DNA from: Streptomyces sp. NBC_01255
GTDB lineage: Bacteria > Actinomycetota > Actinomycetes > Streptomycetales > Streptomycetaceae
Reading direction: 5' to 3'
Assembly (NCBI RefSeq): GCF_036226445.1
Contig: NZ_CP108474.1
Coordinates: 5,208,001 to 5,272,000, forward strand
Length of the DNA: 64,000 nucleotides
A model generated the notes under the pieces. The model had not been told where the DNA came from and did not search any database. It worked only from the letters and a program-made list of their open reading frames with translations. Within the stretch, counting starts at the first letter, position 1; the number at the start of each line of letters is the position of its first letter. The position numbers were made by a program, and so were the translations under genes. Below are positions 44,062-52,806 of this stretch, in pieces.

Positions 44062-44835
44062 ATGAGAACTCCGAACCGCCTCGCGAAGATCGTCCTGGCC
44101 GCCGCGCTCGGCAGCATGGCCCTGACCGCCTGCGGTACGGCGGACGCCACCGGCAGGCCCCCGGTCAAGGCGTCCGCCGTGGGCGTCGAGGCCCGGCCGA
44201 CGTCGAAGCCGACGCCCGCGCCGACGTCGACGCGGCCGCTCCCGTCGGACGACCTGGCGAAGCACTCCGACCCGGAGACTCGCTTCCTGGCACTGTTCAT
44301 CCGCGTCCTGGACGGCTGCGCGCCGGGCGGTCTGCCCGAGCCGCCCGCCGACCCGGCCGCGGACGACGCGACCCCGCCGCAGAACCTGCCGGACGGCGCG
44401 AAGCCGGAGGAGCCCGGGGACCTCTCGGTCCCCTTGGACGCCCCCGAGCCGCCGTCCTCCCCGGAGCCGGCCCCCACGAGGTCCGGCCCCGTCGAGGAGG
44501 TGCCGCTGACCGCCACCGACACGTGCGCCGGTGACGCGCACGCCCAGCGCATCCGCGAGGCGTTCGACGGCGCGGGCCCGGCCGACCAGCCGGCCCTGCG
44601 GACGAAGCTGACCGCCCTGGACTACCCGCCGTCGCGCATCCACCGGATGCCGGACCACGCGGGCTCGCCCCGGGCCCGGATCGACCTCCGGTTCATGGGC
44701 AACAACCTGGTCCTGGAGGTCACCGGCACCGGCGGCGGCGTGATTGTCGAACCGTTCGGGGTACCGGAGACGGTGGACGTGGACGTGGCCGAGGTGAAGC
44801 GGAAGCCCGGCGCGGACGACGCGACCGCGTCCTGA
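44062..44835 (+). CDS. hypothetical lipoprotein
   Basis: A 257-residue lipoprotein with basic start MRTPNRLAK, hydrophobic core IVLAAALGSMA and lipobox LTAC. The mature protein is Pro/Ala/Asp-rich (PTSKPTPAPTSTRPLPSDD, then PPEPPSSPEPAPT) around a small helical part with two Cys (DGCAPGG, DTCAGDAHAQRI) that may form a disulphide. The end DLRFMGNNLVLEVTGTGGGVIVEPFGVPETVDVDVAEVKR is a beta domain. No family recognised. It faces a small kinase gene just three bases away. Confidence 0.75.
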   Translation: MRTPNRLAKIVLAAALGSMALTACGTADATGRPPVKASAVGVEARPTSKPTPAPTSTRPLPSDDLAKHSDPETRFLALFIRVLDGCAPGGLPEPPADPAADDATPPQNLPDGAKPEEPGDLSVPLDAPEPPSSPEPAPTRSGPVEEVPLTATDTCAGDAHAQRIREAFDGAGPADQPALRTKLTALDYPPSRIHRMPDHAGSPRARIDLRFMGNNLVLEVTGTGGGVIVEPFGVPETVDVDVAEVKRKPGADDATAS

Positions 44836-44838
44836 CCG

Positions 44839-45471
44839 TCAGGCGGTCGCCAGGGACCTCACGAAGGACTCCGCAGCCCCCAGGGCGGCCACCTCGTCGG
44901 GGGTCAGGTTCGGGTCCGCCGCCCGGCGGCTGCGGGCCGCGGTGAGATGGGGGAGCAGCGGGGTGCGGACGGCCGCCAGGAGGGCGGCGACGCCCGCGCG
45001 GGCGCCGGGGGCGTACGGGGCGGGAGAGACCGCCACCTCCGCGAGGATCAGCGCCGACATGGCGCAGTCCAGACCGGGCGGGCCCTCCTCGGCGGTCTGC
45101 CAGTCGATGACGACGGGGCCCGCGGAGGCCGTGAGCATCACGTTCCCCGGGTGCAGGTCCAGATGCAGGAGGCGGGAGCCCGGCAGGCCGTGCAGACGGG
45201 TGAGGAGCTCCGCTATCAGTTCGCCCGCCGGTTCCGGCTCGTACGCACCCTCCAGGAGCGCGTCCAGGAGCGACGGCCCGGCGAGGCGCTCCATCACCAG
45301 GTCGGGCCCCTCCGCGCGTACCACCGCCGGAACCGGATAGCCGTGGCCCGCCAGCCGCGTCATCACCCCCGCCTCCCGCGTCGCGTCGTCGCCGTCCCGG
45401 TACCGCCGCAGCACCCGCGTCTCGTCGAGCGCGTAGACGTCCGCGGTCCTGCCCTGCCCGATGATCTTCAA
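44839..45471 (-). CDS. small aminoglycoside phosphotransferase-fold kinase
   Basis: About 210 residues, a minimal APH/choline-kinase-like protein. It has a nucleotide-binding start KIIGQGRTADVYALDETRVLRRY, the catalytic HLDLHPGNVML (Brenner-type, Asp and Asn) and metal-binding VVIDWQTAEEG. The protein kinase-like fold phosphorylates small molecules; the substrate is unknown. No ATG or GTG lies near the domain start in this frame, so TTG 45471 is proposed; the next start, 45720, would overlap the divergent gene and add a poor Arg-rich leader. Confidence 0.72.
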   Translation of the reverse strand: MKIIGQGRTADVYALDETRVLRRYRDGDDATREAGVMTRLAGHGYPVPAVVRAEGPDLVMERLAGPSLLDALLEGAYEPEPAGELIAELLTRLHGLPGSRLLHLDLHPGNVMLTASAGPVVIDWQTAEEGPPGLDCAMSALILAEVAVSPAPYAPGARAGVAALLAAVRTPLLPHLTAARSRRAADPNLTPDEVAALGAAESFVRSLATA

Positions 45472-45626
45472 CTGCCCTGCCCCGTCCGCCTCTTGTCCAC
45501 CAGAACCCTCACGCGACCACCGCTTCGCAGCGAGGCCACGGAATGGCCGAGTATGCCTGCCGAGGAGGGGTTCGGACCGGTACCGTCCTGTCCTGGCAGT
45601 ACTCAGGGGACCGGGGGGTCGGCAAG

Positions 45627-46718
45627 GTGAGTGCTTTTCGTGTGCGGATCGTGAGGCCGGGGGAGCTGAGCGAGCGCGAGATCGAGGCGTGGCGGGAACT
45701 GCGCGCCACGTCCGGCGCACCCGCGAACCCCTTCATGGAACCGGAGTTCACGCGGGCGGTCGCCCAGGTGCGCCCCCGCTCGCGGGTCGCCGTGTGGTGG
45801 GAGGGGGACGAGCCGGTCGGCTTCCTCCCGTACGAGAAGGGGGCGTTGGGGCAGGGGCGGGCCATCGGCTTCGGCGTCTCCGACAGCCAGGGCGCCGTCC
45901 TGCGACCCGGACTGCGGCCCGGCACCCGCGCGGTGCTGCGCGCCTGCGGGGCCGTGGTGTGGGAGTTCGACAACCTGGAGGCCGGCCAGCCCGTCTTCGA
46001 GGGCGCCGCCACCGAGTCCTTCGCCTCGCCCGTGATCGACGTCGGCGAGGGGTACGCGGCCTACGAGGCGCTGCTGCGCGTCCAGTCGCCCAAGTTCCTC
46101 AAGACCACCCTCGCCAAGGAGCGCAAGCTCGGCCGCCAGGCTGACGGCGAGGTGCGCTTCGTCTTCGACGAGCGCGACCCGGCCGCGCTGCGCACCCTCA
46201 TGGGGTGGAAGTCCGCCCAGTACCGCAGGACCGGGCGCGGCGACCGCTTCGCCAAGGAGTGGATCACCACCCTCGTCCGCCGCCTCCACGAGCAGCGCAC
46301 GCCCGGCTGCTCCGGCGTCCTGTCCGTGCTGTACGTGGGCGAGCGGCCCATCGCCGCCCACTTCGGACTGCGGTCCGGGACCGTGCTGTCCTGCTGGTTC
46401 CCGGCGTACGACCCCGAGTTCGCGAAGTACTCGCCCGGCCTCGTCCTCCATCTGCGGATGGCCGAGGGCGCGGCCGCCGCCGGGATCGGGATGCTCGACC
46501 TGGGGCGCGGCGACGCCGAGTACAAGGACGCCCTGAAGACCGGGGAGTTGACGGTGTACGAGGGGGCCGTCTTCGTCCCGGGCGCGCGCGCCGCCCTGCA
46601 CTGGCTCGGGCGCGAGCCCGCCCGGCGCGCCCACCGCTTCGTCCGCGACCGGCCGGCCCTCGCGGCCCGGGCCCGCGCCACCCTCAACGGGCTCGCCCGG
46701 CTGCGGGGGAACCGATAG
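45627..46718 (+). CDS. FemAB/BioF2-like GNAT acetyltransferase (CelD-like)
   Basis: A 363-residue protein. The N-terminal half (LSEREIEAWRELRATSGAPANPFMEPEFTRAV...RVAVWWEGDEPVGFLPYEK) and the second half (SPKFLKTTLAKERKLGRQ...GVLSVLYVGERPIAAHFGLRSGTVLSCWFPAYDPEFAKYSPGLVLHLRMAEGA) show the duplicated GNAT fold of the CelD/BioF2-like family, common in extracellular polysaccharide clusters. It may acylate or decorate a surface glycan. GTG 45627 fits the domain start; ATG 45543 is possible. It opens the rightward polysaccharide-like gene run. Confidence 0.82.
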   Translation: MSAFRVRIVRPGELSEREIEAWRELRATSGAPANPFMEPEFTRAVAQVRPRSRVAVWWEGDEPVGFLPYEKGALGQGRAIGFGVSDSQGAVLRPGLRPGTRAVLRACGAVVWEFDNLEAGQPVFEGAATESFASPVIDVGEGYAAYEALLRVQSPKFLKTTLAKERKLGRQADGEVRFVFDERDPAALRTLMGWKSAQYRRTGRGDRFAKEWITTLVRRLHEQRTPGCSGVLSVLYVGERPIAAHFGLRSGTVLSCWFPAYDPEFAKYSPGLVLHLRMAEGAAAAGIGMLDLGRGDAEYKDALKTGELTVYEGAVFVPGARAALHWLGREPARRAHRFVRDRPALAARARATLNGLARLRGNR

Positions 46719-46754
46719 CCGCCGCGGCAGCGGCGGTGCGTGCCGAGGCCACGC

Positions 46755-46870
46755 CCGTCACCCCCGCACCCCTCGCCTTCGCACCCGTCGCACCCGCACC
46801 CGCACCAGCGACCGTCGCACCCGCACCCAGCGCCGTCGCACCCGCACCCAGCACCGTCGCACCCGCATCT
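46755..46870. repeat. hexanucleotide GCACCC-type repeats
   Basis: The gap between the acetyltransferase and glycosyltransferase genes (46719-46957) is filled by many imperfect copies of GCACCC/GTCGCA words, repeating with periods of 6 and 24 bases. It is a low-complexity expansion with no clear gene; it is not kept in frame with either neighbour. Confidence 0.65.
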
Positions 46871-46957
46871 CTCGTCCCCGCGCGCGCCGGTTCCGCCCCG
46901 CCGCCTCCCTAGCCGTCGAGCCCGCGCCCGCCGCCGTACTCCCCTGGGGGATCCCCG

Positions 46958-48319
46958 TTGAGCAGCCGATCGAGCAGTCGACCGAGCACCCGCCCCGACC
47001 CACCCGCCCCGCCTCCACGCGCCGTCTCCGTCGCCGAGCTCGACCTCGACCTCGACACACCCGACGGGCCCGTCACGGCCCTGCGCCCCGCGCCCGGCGG
47101 GCCGCCCCTCGCGCCCGGTGACGTGTACGCGCTCGTACGGCTCCGGGGCCGGCCCGCGGCCACCGTCATCGGTGCCGTGCGGGAGGGCGAGGACCCCGCC
47201 GAGGTCCTCGGCGCCCTCGCGCGCGAGCGCGTCGAGACCGCCGCCCGGCCACGTACCGAAGCCGAACATCACGCCTCGAAACGGGAGGTGCCGCGGTCCG
47301 GGGGGACCCCCGCCACCCCGCCCCGCGCCTCCGTGATCGTCGCCACCCGCGAGCGCCCCGAGTCCCTCGCCCGCGCCCTCGACTCGCTCCTCGCCCAGGA
47401 CCACCCCGACCACGAACTGATCGTCGTCGACAACGCGCCCCGCACCACCGACACCCACGACCTGGTCACCCACAAGTACGCCGGCCGCGTCCGGTACGTC
47501 CGCGAGGACACCCCCGGGCTCGCCGTCGCCCACAACACCGGCGCCGCCGCCGCCGACGGCGAGGTCCTCGCCTTCACCGACGACGACGTGATCGCCGACC
47601 CGCGCTGGCTGACCGCCCTCACGGAGCCGTTCGCCGCCGACCCGGGTCTCGGCTGCGTCACCGGCCTGATCCTGCCCGCCCGCCTGAGCACCCCCGCCCA
47701 GGTCCTCCTCGAATCGCACGGCGGCTTCGCCAAGGGCTTCGCGCCCCGCCTGTACGACTCCGCACGACCGCCCGCCGACGAGCCGATGTTCCCGTTCACC
47801 GCGGGCAGTTTCGGCTCCGGCGCCAACATGGCCTTCCGGGCGGCCGCCCTCCGCCAGGCCGGCGGCTTCGACCCGGCGACCGGCACCGGGACCCCGGCCA
47901 AGGGCGGCGACGACCTGTACGCCTTCGTCGCCGTCCTCTCCGCCGGCTTCCGCCTCCGCTACACACCCGAGGCGCTCGTCTGGCACCACCACCGGGAGAC
48001 CTGGCAGGACCTGCGGAACCAGGCGTACGGCTACGGCGCGGGCCTCACCGCGTACCTCACCGCGACCCTGGTCCGCCGCCCCCGCATGCTGCCCGCGCTG
48101 CTCACCCGGCTGCCGCGCGGCCTCGCGTACGCACGGTCCATGACCGCCCAGCGCGGCGAGGGCGACGGCGGCGGAGTCCCCGGCGAACACGGCACCCAGC
48201 ACCACCCCTGGCCCAGGAGCCTCTCCCGACTGGAGCGACGCGGCATGTTGTACGGACCGATCGGCTACGCGAAGGCCCGCGTCGCGCAGGCCGGTCTGCG
48301 GAAGGCGGCGGCCCGATGA
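46958..48319 (+). CDS. GT2-family glycosyltransferase with N-terminal extension
   Basis: A 453-residue protein. The first 120 residues form an extra domain (SVAELDLDLDTPDGPVTALRPAPGG...ALARERVETAA) of unknown role; the GT-A domain follows (RASVIVATRERPESLARALDSLL at 123-145, TDDDVIADPRW from 207, FGSGANMAFRAAALRQAGGFD, GGDDLYAFVAVL). It would form a glycosidic bond in an extracellular or capsular glycan. The predicted TTG start 46958 follows a G-rich stretch; no ATG or GTG is available closer to the domain. Its end overlaps the deacetylase gene by four bases. Confidence 0.88.
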   Translation: MSSRSSSRPSTRPDPPAPPPRAVSVAELDLDLDTPDGPVTALRPAPGGPPLAPGDVYALVRLRGRPAATVIGAVREGEDPAEVLGALARERVETAARPRTEAEHHASKREVPRSGGTPATPPRASVIVATRERPESLARALDSLLAQDHPDHELIVVDNAPRTTDTHDLVTHKYAGRVRYVREDTPGLAVAHNTGAAAADGEVLAFTDDDVIADPRWLTALTEPFAADPGLGCVTGLILPARLSTPAQVLLESHGGFAKGFAPRLYDSARPPADEPMFPFTAGSFGSGANMAFRAAALRQAGGFDPATGTGTPAKGGDDLYAFVAVLSAGFRLRYTPEALVWHHHRETWQDLRNQAYGYGAGLTAYLTATLVRRPRMLPALLTRLPRGLAYARSMTAQRGEGDGGGVPGEHGTQHHPWPRSLSRLERRGMLYGPIGYAKARVAQAGLRKAAAR

Positions 48320-49125
48320 CGAACGTCCCCCTCCGCACCCGGATACCCGTCCTCCTCTATCACGCCGTGATGGACGACCCTCCGGACTGGATCGCCGAAT
48401 TCACCGTCTCCCCCAAGGAGTTCGCCTCCCAGCTCGACGCGATCGTCGCCAGCGGGCGCACCGCGATCACCGTCGGCACGCTCGCCGCGCACTTCGCCAC
48501 CGGCACCCCGCTGCCGCCCCGCCCCGTCGTCCTCACCTTCGACGACGGCTTCGCCGACCTCGTCGGACCGACGGCCGAGGCGCTCGCCGCCCGCGACCTG
48601 CCGTCCACCGTCTACCTCACCACGGGGGCCATCACGCCCGGCCGGCCCTGTCTGCTGCCGCCCGCGCCGATGATGACCCTGTCCCAGGCCCCGCGCCTGG
48701 CGCAGTACGGAATGGAGGTCGGCGCCCACACCGTCACCCACCCGCAGCTCGACACCCTCGCGCCCAACCTCCTGCGGCGCGAACTGCGCGAGGCGAAGAC
48801 GGTCCTGGAGGACGTCCTCGGGCACGAGGTGCGGCACCTGGCCTACCCGCACGGCTACAACAGCCCCGCCGTACGCCGGGCCGTAGCGGCCGCCGGGTAC
48901 ACCTCGGCGGTCGCCGTCCGGCACGCGCTCAGCTCCGAGTCGGACGAGATCTACCGCATCGCCCGGCTCATCCTGCGCCGTGATCACACCGTCGCCGACA
49001 TCGGGCAGTGGATGGAGGGCCGCGGCGCGAAGGCCGCGCCGTACCCGGACTCGCTGCCGACGATCGGCTGGCGGATGTACCGCAGGACCCGCGCCCTGCT
49101 CAACGGACCCGAGTTCGCCGGCTGA
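48316..49125 (+). CDS. polysaccharide deacetylase (NodB/CE4)
   Basis: A 269-residue CE4 esterase that removes N- or O-acetyl groups from glycans. Motif 1 is TFDDG (74-78), motif 2 is HTVTH (His138 and His142, metal ligands), and LAYPHGYNS follows. No signal peptide is visible, so it may act on cytoplasmic intermediates or be exported another way. ATG 48316 overlaps the glycosyltransferase stop, showing coupling within the polysaccharide-like operon. Confidence 0.9.
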   Translation: MTNVPLRTRIPVLLYHAVMDDPPDWIAEFTVSPKEFASQLDAIVASGRTAITVGTLAAHFATGTPLPPRPVVLTFDDGFADLVGPTAEALAARDLPSTVYLTTGAITPGRPCLLPPAPMMTLSQAPRLAQYGMEVGAHTVTHPQLDTLAPNLLRRELREAKTVLEDVLGHEVRHLAYPHGYNSPAVRRAVAAAGYTSAVAVRHALSSESDEIYRIARLILRRDHTVADIGQWMEGRGAKAAPYPDSLPTIGWRMYRRTRALLNGPEFAG

Positions 49126-49171
49126 GCCACACCGTCGGCAAGATCGTCAACTCCCGTGCCGGAGCCGGGGA

Positions 49172-49201
49172 TTGAATGTGCGTACAAAACCGAAGTACGT
49201 T
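49172..49201 (+). promoter_or_regulatory. promoter before the large membrane protein gene
   Basis: TTGAAT (49172-49177), 18 bases and TACGTT (49196-49201) make a good housekeeping promoter, giving a start near 49208 and a 33-base leader to GTG 49241. It shows that the second half of the cluster can be transcribed by itself. Confidence 0.65.
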
Positions 49202-49240
49202 CCTTTGTTTCACCAAGGGGACAGTGGGGGGAGAGCCGTC

Positions 49241-51223
49241 GTGCAGCACCATGTGCCATCAACACCGGTCACCGGGAGCGACGGCGTACCGTCACAGCCC
49301 TCTCCGAAGGACCGGGAGGCCACGGAGCGAGAAGCCACGGAACGAGAAGCCGCGGAGCGAGGGGCCCCGCAACGGGAAGCCGCGCAACGGGAAGCCGGGA
49401 CGACTCCGACCCCCCGGCCCCGGTCCGGCCCCCTCGCCGCGCTCCGGTCCCCGGCCGCCTTCAACCTCGCCCCGCTCCTCCTCGCCGCCGTTCTCTGGCT
49501 GTGGGCGCTGCCCCAGATCGACTTCCGGTCCATCGAGGAGTTCGGCCTCCTCGACCGCTTCCCCCTCGCCTTCTACGCCGCCCTCGCCGTCCTGACCGGC
49601 GGCTTCGTCCTCACCCTCCGCCGCGCCGGTACCGCGCCCCTCTGGCCCGCCACCTACTGCGCGGCGATGCTCGTCGCCCTCAAGGCACCGCCCGCGATCC
49701 TCTACGACACCGTCCGCTACGCCTGGGCCTCCAAGCACGACGCGATCATCAGCAGGCTGCTCACCGAGGGCACCGTCCACCCCGGGCGCGAGCTCTCCGG
49801 CGGCATGTCCGCCTACGACCAGTGGCCCGGCTTCTTCTCCCTCGACGCGGCCCTCGTCCGCGCCTTCGGCGTCGACGCCGCCGCCTCGTTCATCAACTGG
49901 GCCCCGGTCGCGCTCGGCCTGCTCACCGTGCCCGTCCTCATCCTCGTCTACCGCACCTTCAGCGACGACTGGCGGCTCGTGTGGACCGGCGTGTGGATCT
50001 TCCAGCTGGCGAACTGGGTCGGCCAGGACTACCTCTCCCCGCAGGGCTTCTCCTACCTGCTCTACCTCACCGTCTTCGCCGTCGTCGTCCGGCACTTCGT
50101 GCTGCCCGGCTCGGCGGGCGCGCTCCGCGACCGCTCCGGACTCGACCCGGCCGCCGCGGCCGTCCCGCCGCCCACGACGACCCGCCAGCGCGCGGTCGCC
50201 GTCCTCTTCCTGGTCCCGATCATCGCCACCATCAACGCCTCGCACCAGCTCACCCCCGTGATGCTGTGCGCGAGCCTCTTCGCCCTCTGCCTCACCCGCC
50301 GCTACCGCAACCTCGGGCTCCTCGCCACCACCGGCCTGATCATGCTGGTCTGGAACCTCACCATGGGACGGGAGCTCTTCCTCGACACCCTCGGCACCCT
50401 GCGCGAGAAGGCCGGCGACCTCCTCGGCAACTCCCGTCCCGGCTTCGCCGGCGACCCCACCGGCCCCGGCCCGGAACTCGTCGGCAGCGCCAACGTCCTG
50501 ATGGTCCTCGCCCTCGGCGGCCTCGCCGCCGCCGCTGTCCTGCTCCGCCGCAAGCTGGCCCGCAGCGCCCTGCCGCTGGTCCTGGCCGCCGCGGCGCCCC
50601 TCCCGATGTTCGCCGTCAACGACTACGGCGGCGAGATGATCTTCCGCGTCTACCTCTTCGGCCTGCCCGGCTCGGCCTTCTTCGCCGCCGCCGCGCTCGT
50701 CCCCGCCGTCGGGGCCGCGAGCCGGGCCGCCGCCATCGCCCGCCGCACGGCCGCCGTCGCCCTGCCCGTCACCCTCGTCGCGCTGCTCGCCGGCTTCCTG
50801 CCCTCGTACTACGGCAAGGAGGGCATGCACTACGCGCCGCCCGGCGAGACCGCGCTCACGCGTCGCGCCTTCGACCGGGCGCCCGAGGGGGCCCTGATCC
50901 TCGCCGCGACCGGCGCCTTCGCCGACTCGTACTACCGGTACGACCACTACGAGCGCTGGTTCTTCACCGAGCAGGAGGTCGACGAGAACCTCCGCATGCT
51001 GAAGGACCCGGCCGGCTACCTCGCCGGCGGCATCCCCGAGGGCCGCCCGGCCTACGTGATCCTCACCCCCACCCAGGGCGAGGCCGTCATCGGCGAGGGC
51101 TACCTCCCGGAGGGCGGCTTCGACACCCTCCGCGACGCGCTCAAGAGATCCCCGCTCTTCGAGGTCGTGGAGGAGAGCCGGTACGGACTCGTCCTCCGCT
51201 ACCGGCCCACCACCACCGGCTGA
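49241..51223 (+). CDS. polytopic membrane protein of a polysaccharide cluster (GT-C-like)
   Basis: A 660-residue protein. Residues 20-50 are a charged repeat (REATEREATEREAAERGAPQ style), followed by about 12 membrane helices (FNLAPLLLAAVLWLWALPQI first) with large soluble loops, then a C-terminal extracytoplasmic domain (TALTRRAFDRAPEGALILAATGAFADSYYRYDHYERWFFTEQEVDENL). The layout suits a GT-C-type glycosyltransferase or polymerase, but no catalytic motif is conclusive. GTG 49241 is chosen for its GGGGGGAGAG site and because the promoter lies before it. Confidence 0.8.
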   Translation: MQHHVPSTPVTGSDGVPSQPSPKDREATEREATEREAAERGAPQREAAQREAGTTPTPRPRSGPLAALRSPAAFNLAPLLLAAVLWLWALPQIDFRSIEEFGLLDRFPLAFYAALAVLTGGFVLTLRRAGTAPLWPATYCAAMLVALKAPPAILYDTVRYAWASKHDAIISRLLTEGTVHPGRELSGGMSAYDQWPGFFSLDAALVRAFGVDAAASFINWAPVALGLLTVPVLILVYRTFSDDWRLVWTGVWIFQLANWVGQDYLSPQGFSYLLYLTVFAVVVRHFVLPGSAGALRDRSGLDPAAAAVPPPTTTRQRAVAVLFLVPIIATINASHQLTPVMLCASLFALCLTRRYRNLGLLATTGLIMLVWNLTMGRELFLDTLGTLREKAGDLLGNSRPGFAGDPTGPGPELVGSANVLMVLALGGLAAAAVLLRRKLARSALPLVLAAAAPLPMFAVNDYGGEMIFRVYLFGLPGSAFFAAAALVPAVGAASRAAAIARRTAAVALPVTLVALLAGFLPSYYGKEGMHYAPPGETALTRRAFDRAPEGALILAATGAFADSYYRYDHYERWFFTEQEVDENLRMLKDPAGYLAGGIPEGRPAYVILTPTQGEAVIGEGYLPEGGFDTLRDALKRSPLFEVVEESRYGLVLRYRPTTTG

Positions 51224-51289
51224 CCCGCCGCCCCGCACACGTCCCGGACCCACGCAGGCACATCCGCACGCACGAGGAGTAGGTACGCC

Positions 51290-51742
51290 ATGACCGGCCC
51301 ACGTCTGACCCCGCGAGTCCAGCGCAGAGCCGCCCTCGCGGCCTCGGGATGGGTCGCGCTCGCCGCGACCGCGTTCCCCGGCGGCTCCCCGCTGCGCTGG
51401 ATCCCCGTCCTCGCCTTCGTCGTCCTCGCGCCGGGCCTCGCGCTGCTGCTCCCGCAGCCCCTCGGACTGCGGCCCGGTGCCCGTCTGGAGGCGCTGGCGC
51501 TCGCCGCGCCCGTCAGCCTCTCCGTGGCCACGCTCACCGCGACCACCCTGTTCCTGACGAAGACCTTCTCGCTCACCGCCTTCCTCGTCGCCCTCGCCCT
51601 CTTCGTGACCATCGCCGCGATCCTGCCCGGGGTGCCGCTGCCGGCCGCCACGCGCGGCGCCGTCGAGCGTGACGGCGCCGGCACCGCCGGGCCTACGTCC
51701 CTGCTCGCGGCCCGGTTCCGCAAACGAAGGTCCGGCGCATGA
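51290..51742 (+). CDS. small membrane protein
   Basis: A 150-residue protein with three to four hydrophobic helices (AALAASGWVALAATAF, IPVLAFVVLAPGLALLL, LALAAPVSLSVATLTATTLF, LTAFLVALALFVTIAAIL) and a basic tail RFRKRRSGA. No enzyme motif. ATG 51290 has GAGGAG upstream and the gene overlaps the GH26 gene by four bases, so it is part of the same operon. Possibly a helper of the larger membrane protein. Confidence 0.72.
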   Translation: MTGPRLTPRVQRRAALAASGWVALAATAFPGGSPLRWIPVLAFVVLAPGLALLLPQPLGLRPGARLEALALAAPVSLSVATLTATTLFLTKTFSLTAFLVALALFVTIAAILPGVPLPAATRGAVERDGAGTAGPTSLLAARFRKRRSGA

Positions 51743-52800
51743 CCGGGCGCCACGGCCGGGCCGACCCCTGGACCCGGCTCGTGATCGCACTCGCCGCCGT
51801 CGGCGCGCTGACCGCCGGCATAGGCGTCTGGTCGACCCTCTCCGAGGACGACGACCGCTGTGCGCCCGACACCTCGCTCGTCGCACCCTGTGGCGCCTGG
51901 TGGGGCGCGTACATCCCGTACGACAGCGACAGTTCGCTCACCCGGCCGGTGTACGCCTTCGAGAAGAAGATCGGCCGCAAGCTCGACCTCGTCTACACGT
52001 ACCACGACATGTCGGGGAGCAAGGCCGACGGCGAGCTGCTCACCCCCGACGAGCGGGAGCTCGGCCGGGACCGACTCCTCATGCTGGCCTGGGAGTCCAC
52101 GGTGTGGACCGAGAAACACCACGCCGACTGGACCGAGAAGCAGCTGGGCTGGAAGAACATCGCCGCCGGCACGTACGACACCTCGGTCATCGACCCGCAG
52201 GCCCTCCGGGTCAAGGAGTACGGCAAGCGGGTCTTCTTCTCCTTCGACCAGGAGGCCGACTTCCGCATCGAGCAGGGCGCCGGGACCCCGGAGGAGTACG
52301 TCGCCGCCTACCGCCACGTCCGCGACCGCTTCGAGAAGCTGGGCGTCACCAACGTGGTGTGGGTCTGGACCGTCTCCGGCTGGCTCGGCAACGACACCCT
52401 GATGAAGCGGCTCTACCCCGGCGACGACTACGTCGACTGGATCGGCATGGACCAGTACAACTACTACCTCTGCCACAAGTCGCCGAACTGGCTCGACTTC
52501 GACAAGAGCCAGCGCCCCAGCTACGACTGGCTCCGGAAGAACATCTCCGCCGACAAGCCGATCATGCTCTCCGAGTTCTCCACCGCCCCCGACCCGAAGC
52601 AGCCCGCACGGCAGCGCGACTGGTACACCGCGATCCCGGGAGTGGCGCCGACGCTGCCGGAGGCGAAGGCGTACGTGCACTGGAACCGTGCCGTGCCCGG
52701 GCCCGGGTGCGACCTGACGGTCGACTCAGGGCCGGGCCTGGAGGGTTACCGGATCGCCGGCCAGGACCCGTACTTCAAGCAGCCCCTGCCGCGCCGCTGA
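51739..52800 (+). CDS. glycoside hydrolase family 26 protein (beta-mannanase-like)
   Basis: A 353-residue protein anchored by an N-terminal helix (LVIALAAVGALTAGIGVW). The extracellular GH26-type barrel has WGAYIPYDSD at the start, FFSFDQEADF with acid/base Glu172, VVWVWTVSGW, YVDWIGMDQYNYY, and KPIMLSEFST with nucleophile Glu279. GH26 enzymes split beta-mannan or similar glycans. At the end of a glycan-building operon it may trim or release the polymer rather than scavenge food. ATGA overlap with the gene before; it converges on the flippase gene six bases away. Confidence 0.87.
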   Translation: MTGRHGRADPWTRLVIALAAVGALTAGIGVWSTLSEDDDRCAPDTSLVAPCGAWWGAYIPYDSDSSLTRPVYAFEKKIGRKLDLVYTYHDMSGSKADGELLTPDERELGRDRLLMLAWESTVWTEKHHADWTEKQLGWKNIAAGTYDTSVIDPQALRVKEYGKRVFFSFDQEADFRIEQGAGTPEEYVAAYRHVRDRFEKLGVTNVVWVWTVSGWLGNDTLMKRLYPGDDYVDWIGMDQYNYYLCHKSPNWLDFDKSQRPSYDWLRKNISADKPIMLSEFSTAPDPKQPARQRDWYTAIPGVAPTLPEAKAYVHWNRAVPGPGCDLTVDSGPGLEGYRIAGQDPYFKQPLPRR

Positions 52801-52806
52801 CCACTC

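Noticed and set aside
46061..48205. A 714-codon minus-strand frame across the acetyltransferase and glycosyltransferase genes
   Set aside because: It is antisense to both and runs through the hexanucleotide repeat region, giving a low-complexity product.
49292..51886. An 864-codon minus-strand frame
   Set aside because: It lies opposite a polytopic membrane protein and a small membrane protein with clear helices; no homologous motif is visible in the antisense product.
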